Source of the DNA: an uncultured Lachnospiraceae bacterium
GTDB lineage: Bacteria; Bacillota; Clostridia; Lachnospirales; Lachnospiraceae
Assembly: GCA_905193085.1 (NCBI GenBank)
Contig: CAJJNI010000061.1
Location: 1-12,036 of the forward strand
DNA: 12,036 nucleotides
Direction: 5' to 3'
The notes beneath the pieces were generated by a model. That model had not been told where the DNA came from. It made no database searches and saw nothing but the letters and a program-made list of their open reading frames with translations. Each line of letters starts with the position of its first letter. The first letter of the stretch is position 1. Below are positions 7,370 through 12,036 of this stretch, piece after piece. Made by a program: the position numbers and the translations under genes.

Positions 7370-8604
7370 TGGAGAACAAAAAATCGTATATTCAGGGAGC
7401 ATTAAGCGGTGCTGCTGTAATGCTTCTGATAAGTTCGGTTGTTTTTGCAGTAAGCTTTAAACATATTAACAGTCCTTCAACGGCAGTTAAAGACAATTCT
7501 GATGCAAAATACAAAGACATAGAGGAAATTTTAGATGATGATTCGGTTTCTGATAAATTAAAGGTTATTGGTGAGCTTTTAGATGTGTATTATTATGATG
7601 ATATAGATACTGAGCAGGTTGAGCAGTATTTGTATAAAGGACTTGTTGCGGGAGTTGGAGACCCGTATTCAGCATATTATACAGCAGAAGAGACACAGAA
7701 ATTAAATGAATCTATAACAGGCGTTTATTCAGGTGTCGGAATAACCATGTCACTTGACAGTGATGTCGGATATGTTAAAGTTATTAAAGTAAATAAAAAT
7801 TCGCCGGCTGCAGATGCAGGTGTAATGCCTGGTGACTATATTTACGAAGTAAACGGTGAGAATATTGGTGGAATGGATGTATCAGATGTGGCAAATCTTG
7901 TCAGAGGTGAGGAAGGTACAACAGTTGACATCAAATTTCTGCGCGGTACTGAGTATGTAGATTATACACTGGAAAGAAAGAGTATAGAAGAAGAGACTGT
8001 AGAGTGGCAGATGCTTGAAAAGAATACAGGTTATATTATATTATCAAAATTTGATGTTGTTACAACTGATTCTTTTAAAGAGGCAATGGAAGACCTGAAA
8101 AATCAGGGAATGGAAAGACTTATAGTAGATTTAAGAGATAATCCGGGCGGAAGCGTTGACACTGCAAATGAAATAGGTGAATACCTTATTCCGAAGGGGA
8201 TTTTAACTTATCTGCAGGATAAGGCAGGAAACCGTAAAGATTATAACTGCTCAGGTGATTCAACATGGGACGGACCACTTGTCCTTCTTGTAAATGAAAA
8301 CAGTGCAAGTGCTTCTGAAATCATTGCCGGTGCTGTTAAAGATTATGGAACAGGAAAGCTTGTTGGAACTAAGACCTTTGGTAAAGGTATAGTTCAGACA
8401 ACTACGACATTAACAGATGGTTCATCTGTAAAATATACATTTGCAAAATATTATACTCCAAATGGTGATAATATCCATGGCAAAGGCATTGAGCCTGATG
8501 TGGAAGTTGAGTTAGATTCAATTAACCGTGAGCAGGGTTACAGTATTGAGACAGATAACCAGTTAAAGAAAGCAATGGAAGTGCTTGACGAACAGGCAAA
8601 GTAA
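7369..8604 (+). CDS. S41 C-terminal processing peptidase (CtpA-like)
   Basis: This 411-residue membrane-anchored serine protease acts outside the cell membrane, cutting proteins at or from their C-termini. Residues about 8-29 are a signal anchor. A cap region with GDPYSAYY (98-104) is followed by a PDZ domain (about 110-195; GVGITM, SPAADAGVMPGD) and the S41 catalytic core (about 215-382). The Ser-Lys dyad is complete: Ser314 in NSASASEI and Lys339 in TFGKG, exactly 25 residues apart as in E. coli Tsp, with Gln343 in the third catalytic place. DLRDNPGG (254-261) is the usual core strand. AAAGGAG at 7355-7361 sets the start. It sits between a secreted cell-wall hydrolase and a ClpX gene; related Ctp/Prc proteases in Proteobacteria degrade M23 or NlpC/P60 hydrolases, so the neighbouring M23 protein or a regulator is a plausible substrate (inference). 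Confidence 0.95.
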   Translation: MENKKSYIQGALSGAAVMLLISSVVFAVSFKHINSPSTAVKDNSDAKYKDIEEILDDDSVSDKLKVIGELLDVYYYDDIDTEQVEQYLYKGLVAGVGDPYSAYYTAEETQKLNESITGVYSGVGITMSLDSDVGYVKVIKVNKNSPAADAGVMPGDYIYEVNGENIGGMDVSDVANLVRGEEGTTVDIKFLRGTEYVDYTLERKSIEEETVEWQMLEKNTGYIILSKFDVVTTDSFKEAMEDLKNQGMERLIVDLRDNPGGSVDTANEIGEYLIPKGILTYLQDKAGNRKDYNCSGDSTWDGPLVLLVNENSASASEIIAGAVKDYGTGKLVGTKTFGKGIVQTTTTLTDGSSVKYTFAKYYTPNGDNIHGKGIEPDVEVELDSINREQGYSIETDNQLKKAMEVLDEQAK

Positions 8605-8618
8605 AAGAGGTGATATTA

Positions 8619-10085
8619 GTGGCTGATGAAAAGAACACAGATTTTAAAGAAGTGCAAGTACAGGAATCAGATAAAGATACTAAAGTTGTAGAAAATGATA
8701 AAAAGGAAGATAAAGACGAATATGAAAATGTATGTTATGTCTGTCGTCGTCCGGAGAGCAGGGCAGGAAAACTGATTCGGGCTGCGAAGGACATTTATAT
8801 ATGTCCTGACTGTATGCAGAGAAGTTTTGACAGCATGAATGCATTTAATTTTTCACCATCAGATTTATCAGGAATGGATTTGGGAGATTTAAGTAAATTT
8901 CCTAACATAAGTATGATTAATATGTCCGATATAAACAGAGAGATTCCAAAGAAACAGAAAATTAAAAAGAAAAAAGAAAAAAAACAGGAAAGTAAATTTG
9001 ATATCAAATCAATCCCTCCTCCGCATATAATAAAAGCAGGGCTTGATGAATATGTTGTAGGGCAGGAGCATGCAAAGAAAGTCATATCAGTTGCTGTTTA
9101 TAATCACTATAAGAGAATTGCAAATCAGACTTCTGATGTCGAGATAGAGAAATCAAACATGCTCATGATTGGACCTACGGGAAGTGGTAAAACATATCTT
9201 GTAAAAACATTGGCGAAGCTTTTAGATGTACCGCTTGCAATAACAGATGCCACATCTCTTACAGAAGCCGGTTATATTGGTGATGACATAGAGAGCGTTG
9301 TATCAAAATTACTTGCAGATGCAGACAATGATGTGGAAAAAGCGGAGAGCGGCATCATTTTTATTGATGAAATTGACAAACTTGCAAAGAAACGCAATAC
9401 AAACCAAAGAGATGTAAGTGGAGAATCAGTACAGCAGGGAATGTTGAAGCTGCTTGAAGGAAATGAAGTAGAAGTTCCTGTCGGAGCAAACAGCAAGAAT
9501 GCAATGGTTCCGTTAGTTACAGTAAACACAAAAAATATTCTCTTTATATGCGGTGGTGCTTTTCCGGAGCTTGAAAACATTATTAAAGAGCGTTTAAACA
9601 AACAGTCATCAATCGGTTTTGCTGCTGATTTGAAAGATAAATATGATGAGGAAGAAAACATAATAAAAAATGTTACCGTAGAAGATTTAAAAAATTTTGG
9701 AATGATTCCGGAATTTATAGGTCGTCTTCCGATTATTTATACATTAGATGCATTAACTAAGGATATGCTCATTAAAATTTTAAAAGAGCCAAAGAATGCT
9801 ATATTAAAACAGTATAAGAAGCTTTTAGAATTTGACGAAGTAGAACTTCGGTTCGACGATGCGGCATTGGAAGTCATTGCAGAAAATGCAATGAAAAAAG
9901 ATACTGGTGCAAGAGCGTTAAGAGCAATTATAGAAGAATTTATGCTTGATATAATGTATGAAATACCAAAGGATGATAATATCGGCAGAGTAACAATAAC
10001 AAAAGAATATATAGAACACACAGGAGGTCCTGTTATAGATATGCGTTCGGTGTTAAGCCTTGAACAGAAAACAGGAAATTTGTAA
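8619..10085 (+). CDS. ClpX-type AAA+ unfoldase, variant form
   Basis: The 488-residue protein is a ClpX-family ATPase, longer than the usual ~420. Residues 1-38 are a Lys/Glu/Asp-rich extension. A C4 zinc finger uses Cys39, 42, 62 and 65. Residues about 70-130 form a long linker ending in a strongly basic Lys cluster. The AAA+ core has Walker A GPTGSGKT (185-192), pore loop GYIG (218-221), Walker B IIFIDE (246-251), ILFICGGAF, Arg finger IGRLP (Arg369) and sensor-2 GARALR. The IGF tripeptide (332-334) that docks ClpP is present, so it likely feeds ClpP. In place of the E. coli RKH loop it has SKN (292-294), suggesting altered substrate choice. The genomic ClpX normally lies by tig/clpP, so this may be a paralog. 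The start is GTG 8619 with AAAGAGG upstream; GTG 8610 overlaps that site. Only 14 nt follow the S41 stop. Confidence 0.92.
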   Translation: MADEKNTDFKEVQVQESDKDTKVVENDKKEDKDEYENVCYVCRRPESRAGKLIRAAKDIYICPDCMQRSFDSMNAFNFSPSDLSGMDLGDLSKFPNISMINMSDINREIPKKQKIKKKKEKKQESKFDIKSIPPPHIIKAGLDEYVVGQEHAKKVISVAVYNHYKRIANQTSDVEIEKSNMLMIGPTGSGKTYLVKTLAKLLDVPLAITDATSLTEAGYIGDDIESVVSKLLADADNDVEKAESGIIFIDEIDKLAKKRNTNQRDVSGESVQQGMLKLLEGNEVEVPVGANSKNAMVPLVTVNTKNILFICGGAFPELENIIKERLNKQSSIGFAADLKDKYDEEENIIKNVTVEDLKNFGMIPEFIGRLPIIYTLDALTKDMLIKILKEPKNAILKQYKKLLEFDEVELRFDDAALEVIAENAMKKDTGARALRAIIEEFMLDIMYEIPKDDNIGRVTITKEYIEHTGGPVIDMRSVLSLEQKTGNL

Positions 10086-10091
10086 TATTAT

Positions 10092-10128
10092 AAAACTTCG
10101 CACTGTATAATGTGGTGCGGAGTTTTTG
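10092..10128 (+). terminator. Intrinsic terminator after the clpX-like gene
   Basis: AAAACTTCGCAC (10092-10103) pairs with GTGCGGAGTTTT (10115-10126) in a 12-bp stem with one G-T wobble and an 11-nt loop, and the 3' arm runs into a T tract ending TTTTTG. It lies 6 nt after the stop codon and marks the end of the 3219-10085 block. The A/T symmetry could let it work on both strands. Confidence 0.85.
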
Positions 10129-10157
10129 CAATTAAAAATAAATAAGGGGACTGGTTT

Positions 10158-11852
10158 ATGCAGTGTAATGAAGAGATGATTTTGTCAGAAGATTACATTG
10201 ATTTAATTGTTAATTTAGCTTATTACGATATTGAGAGCATGCAACGAGGGTGTGCAATTTATGTAAACCAAAGAATAGCTAATCTATATGTTCCAAAGGC
10301 TGTAAACCCGCCAATTTCACTTGATTATTATGGATATGAAACAATACCAAAATTATATACTATAATGGAAGAGCGTGAGAATGTTTCAGAAAGTATATTT
10401 GCGGAAATGACAAACAGGCAGAAGCTTACAGGTGAAGGGATTTTAATGGGGTTTGTTGATACCGGAATAGATTACAGAAGTCCTGCATTTAGAAATTCTG
10501 ACGGAACAAGCCGCATAAAATATATCTGGGACCAGAGTATATCAGGGAATACTCCTGAAGGTTACTTCTATGGAAGTGAATATACAAAAGAGATGATAGA
10601 TGCGGCATTAAGAGCACCTGAACCTGAAGACATAGTGCCTTCACAGGACATAAATGGTCATGGTACTTTTATTGCATCAGTGTCATGCGCAAGTGAAGAG
10701 AGTGTTGCAGGTCTTACTGGAATAGCTCCAAAAGCAGATATCGCAGTCGTTAAATTAAAAGAAGCCAAAAAATATCTTAAAGAGTTTTTCCTTATCAGTG
10801 AAGAAAATACAGATGAGCGGCCTGTTTTTCAGGAAAATGATATAATGCTTGCCTTAAAATATCTGGAAGAAAAAGCAAGGGCAGAGGAAAAAGTTCTGGT
10901 TGTGTGTCTGGCAATTGGGAGCAGCACAGGTAATTTTGGAGCACTTCCATTTCTTTCATCATATATAACATATCTTTCAGAAGGAAGAAATTATATAGTT
11001 ATAGGTACAGGAAATGAAGTTAATAAGAGGCATCATTTTTCAGGTGAAGTTGTATATGAGCGGCCGACAGAAATAGAAGTCCGCACAAGAGGAAATAAAA
11101 CAGGTTTCTGGATGGAATTATGGGGCGAAGCTCCCGATATATATAGCATAGGAATAATATCTCCAGGCGGAGATAACATAGAGAAGATAGTATATAAAAT
11201 TGATGAAACACAACAGTTTGATTTTGTATTTGAAAAAACAAAAGTAACGGTAGACTATCTGCTCTATGGCTCAAGAGAAGCCACACCACTTATAATAATA
11301 AGAATGATTCAGCCCTCAGACGGAGTCTGGAAAATAAGATTAAACGGAGAGCAGTTGCTATTTGGAAATGTAAATGTATTTCTACCATTAAGCGAATTTA
11401 TTCAGGGGGAGACATATTTCCTTGAATCCGACCCAAACAGAACCTTGGTTAGTCCGTCCGGTGTAGAAGACGGATTTAGCATAGGCGCATACGATACAAG
11501 AACAAATTCAATGTACTATGCGTCAGGAAGAGGTTATCCCGTACAGCAGATAATAAAACCCGATGTAGTGGCAATGGGTGTAAAAGTGTTAGGTGCATCT
11601 AACAAAAATGACGGGACACTCAGGGCATATTCGGGAACAGGAATATCCGCAGCCGTAACAGCAGGAAGCCTTGCCCTGTTCCTGCAATGGGCATATGTAT
11701 TAGAAAATGCTCCTGACATCGGCAATAAAATAGTCAAAAACTTCATGCGTCAAAGTGCCACCAGAAGCGATAACCGTCAGTATCCAAATCGGGAATGGGG
11801 ATATGGTGCATTAAATTTAGACGCAATGTTTGCCTTGTTCCGCTATTCATGA
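10158..11852 (+). CDS. Csp-like S8 subtilase with Gly at the catalytic Ser position
   Basis: The 564-residue protein belongs to the clostridial Csp-type subtilisins. There is no signal peptide; residues 1 to about 90 are a prodomain-like segment. Asp101 (VDTGID) and His168 (NGHGT) are in place, and Asn286 (GTGNE) fits the oxyanion position. About 327 residues separate His from the Ser region, far more than in subtilisin, consistent with the beta-rich jellyroll insert (about 310-460) of Csp proteins. The motif normally GTSxAxxxxAG reads GTGISAAVTAG: Gly495 (codon 11640-11642) replaces the nucleophile, and the nearest Ser497 is two places off. Csp proteins process or regulate the cortex hydrolase SleC during spore germination, and CspA and CspC of C. 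difficile are inactive pseudoproteases; a similar regulatory role is possible here. AGGGGA (10145-10150) precedes ATG. No terminator-free link to upstream genes. Confidence 0.9.
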   Translation: MQCNEEMILSEDYIDLIVNLAYYDIESMQRGCAIYVNQRIANLYVPKAVNPPISLDYYGYETIPKLYTIMEERENVSESIFAEMTNRQKLTGEGILMGFVDTGIDYRSPAFRNSDGTSRIKYIWDQSISGNTPEGYFYGSEYTKEMIDAALRAPEPEDIVPSQDINGHGTFIASVSCASEESVAGLTGIAPKADIAVVKLKEAKKYLKEFFLISEENTDERPVFQENDIMLALKYLEEKARAEEKVLVVCLAIGSSTGNFGALPFLSSYITYLSEGRNYIVIGTGNEVNKRHHFSGEVVYERPTEIEVRTRGNKTGFWMELWGEAPDIYSIGIISPGGDNIEKIVYKIDETQQFDFVFEKTKVTVDYLLYGSREATPLIIIRMIQPSDGVWKIRLNGEQLLFGNVNVFLPLSEFIQGETYFLESDPNRTLVSPSGVEDGFSIGAYDTRTNSMYYASGRGYPVQQIIKPDVVAMGVKVLGASNKNDGTLRAYSGTGISAAVTAGSLALFLQWAYVLENAPDIGNKIVKNFMRQSATRSDNRQYPNREWGYGALNLDAMFALFRYS

Positions 11853-11858
11853 TATAAT
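11830..11858 (+). promoter_or_regulatory. Candidate sigma-A promoter at the end of the subtilase gene
   Basis: TTGCCT (11830-11835; 4 of 6 to TTGACA) and a perfect TATAAT (11853-11858) are separated by exactly 17 nt. The -35 lies inside the subtilase coding end and the -10 begins just after its stop. The predicted start near 11865 falls within the structured repeat region, with no coding frame in the remaining window. Confidence 0.5.
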
Positions 11859-11918
11859 TAGCATAAGGTAAAAACAAGCGCATGCGAAGCAAGCATTTGT
11901 TTTTACCGTGCTAATTAT
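11854..11918. repeat. Long interrupted palindrome (possible bidirectional terminator)
   Basis: ATAATTAGCA (11854-11863) pairs with TGCTAATTAT (11909-11918), and GGTAAAAACAA (11867-11877) pairs with TTGTTTTTACC (11897-11907), all perfectly, giving 21 bp broken only by TAA opposite G. Inside, ATGC (11882-11885) pairs with GCAT (11893-11896). It starts 2 nt after the subtilase stop. It could end transcription on either strand or form part of a structured RNA. Confidence 0.85.
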
Positions 11919-11924
11919 CGAGAG
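11870..11924 (+). repeat. 55-bp perfect direct repeat, copy 1
   Basis: This stretch, starting AAAAACAAGCGCATGCGAAG and ending in CGAGAG, recurs without mismatch at 11982-12036, a spacing of 112 bp. It includes the inner part and right arm of the palindrome at 11854-11918. Confidence 0.97.
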
Positions 11925-11928
11925 AAAG

Positions 11929-11944
11929 GCATGCGAAAGCATGC
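11929..11944. repeat. Stem-loop with GAAA tetraloop
   Basis: GCATGC, loop GAAA, GCATGC: a perfect 6-bp stem closed by a GNRA-type tetraloop, a loop class stable mainly in RNA. It sits in the spacer between the two 55-bp repeats, enclosed by the pairing CGAGA (11919-11923) with TCTCG (11971-11975). Confidence 0.8.
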
Positions 11945-11949
11945 AGATA

Positions 11950-11966
11950 GTGCTCGAAAAGAGCAC
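11950..11966. repeat. Second spacer stem-loop
   Basis: GTGCTC (11950-11955) pairs perfectly with GAGCAC (11961-11966) around loop GAAAA. With the preceding GAAA hairpin and the closing CGAGA/TCTCG and AAA/TTT pairing (11925-11927 with 11968-11970), it forms a predicted three-way junction. Confidence 0.8.
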
Positions 11967-11981
11967 GTTTTCTCGAGATAA

Positions 11982-12036
11982 AAAAACAAGCGCATGCGAA
12001 GCAAGCATTTGTTTTTACCGTGCTAATTATCGAGAG
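11982..12036 (+). repeat. 55-bp perfect direct repeat, copy 2 (reaches window end)
   Basis: This is identical to 11870-11924. The inner stem AAAAACAA (11982-11989) with TTGTTTTT (12009-12016) is retained, but the outer left arm ATAATTAGCA is not present here, so the right arm TGCTAATTAT (12021-12030) has only the left arm of copy 1 as a full partner. Identity runs to the last base, so the repeat may extend or continue as an array beyond the window. Confidence 0.97.

Noticed and set aside
9272..9661. 129-codon minus-strand open frame inside the clpX-like gene
   Set aside because: It is fully antisense to a well-conserved AAA+ core, and its Ser/Phe-rich product is what reverse-reading of such codons gives.
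10106..10111. TATAAT as a promoter for the subtilase
   Set aside because: It lies in the loop of the terminator at 10092-10128, and no acceptable -35 is found at 16-18 nt spacing (TTGTAA would need 20).
11854..12030. A transposon with a target-site duplication
   Set aside because: Terminal inverted arms exist, but the flanks (CATG-AT left, CGAGAG right) show no duplicated target and no transposase is encoded; at most a MITE-like element.
11870..12036. Two identical 55-bp repeats with a 57-bp spacer, resembling a CRISPR pair
   Set aside because: Only two copies are visible, the repeat is longer than usual, the spacer is itself two designed-looking hairpins, and no cas gene is nearby.

Overview
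The window is AT-rich and almost entirely + strand, with AGGAGG-type ribosome sites, some GTG starts and Gram-positive cell-envelope genes. Gene content (YwmB-like, YitT/DUF2179, FtsEX with a coiled-coil M23 protein, a Csp-like subtilase) points to a spore-forming Clostridia relative, most likely Lachnospiraceae. This placement is inferred from gene families only.

Layout. Positions 1-371 hold the 3' end of a YwmB-like secreted protein. Positions 430-1320 encode an acidic, Cys/His/Pro-repeat protein of unknown function behind a sporulation-sigma-like promoter. Next come a divergent WecG/TagA-fold protein (1433-2107) and a YitT-family membrane protein (2152-3009).

After an AT-rich regulatory gap (3010-3218) a co-directional block runs from 3219 to a clear intrinsic terminator at 10092-10128: a PucR/CdaR-type regulator, ftsE, ftsX, a secreted PcsB/CwlO-like M23 peptidase, an S41 (CtpA-type) processing protease and a ClpX variant. 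FtsE/FtsX are expected to power and gate the extracellular coiled-coil hydrolase at the division site. The S41 protease faces the same compartment and could limit that hydrolase or its regulators. The ClpX variant would act in the cytoplasm, probably with ClpP. The first junctions are tight (14-nt gap, then an 11-nt overlap), supporting one operon.

Beyond the terminator, 10158-11852 encodes a Csp-like S8 subtilase that keeps the catalytic Asp and His but has Gly where the nucleophilic Ser should be, so it is probably a pseudoprotease. The last 180 bases are non-coding and highly structured: a near-perfect promoter -10 box, a 21-bp interrupted palindrome, two small stem-loops inside a three-way junction, and a perfect 55-bp direct repeat whose second copy reaches the window edge. 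This tail is the part least explained by known features.
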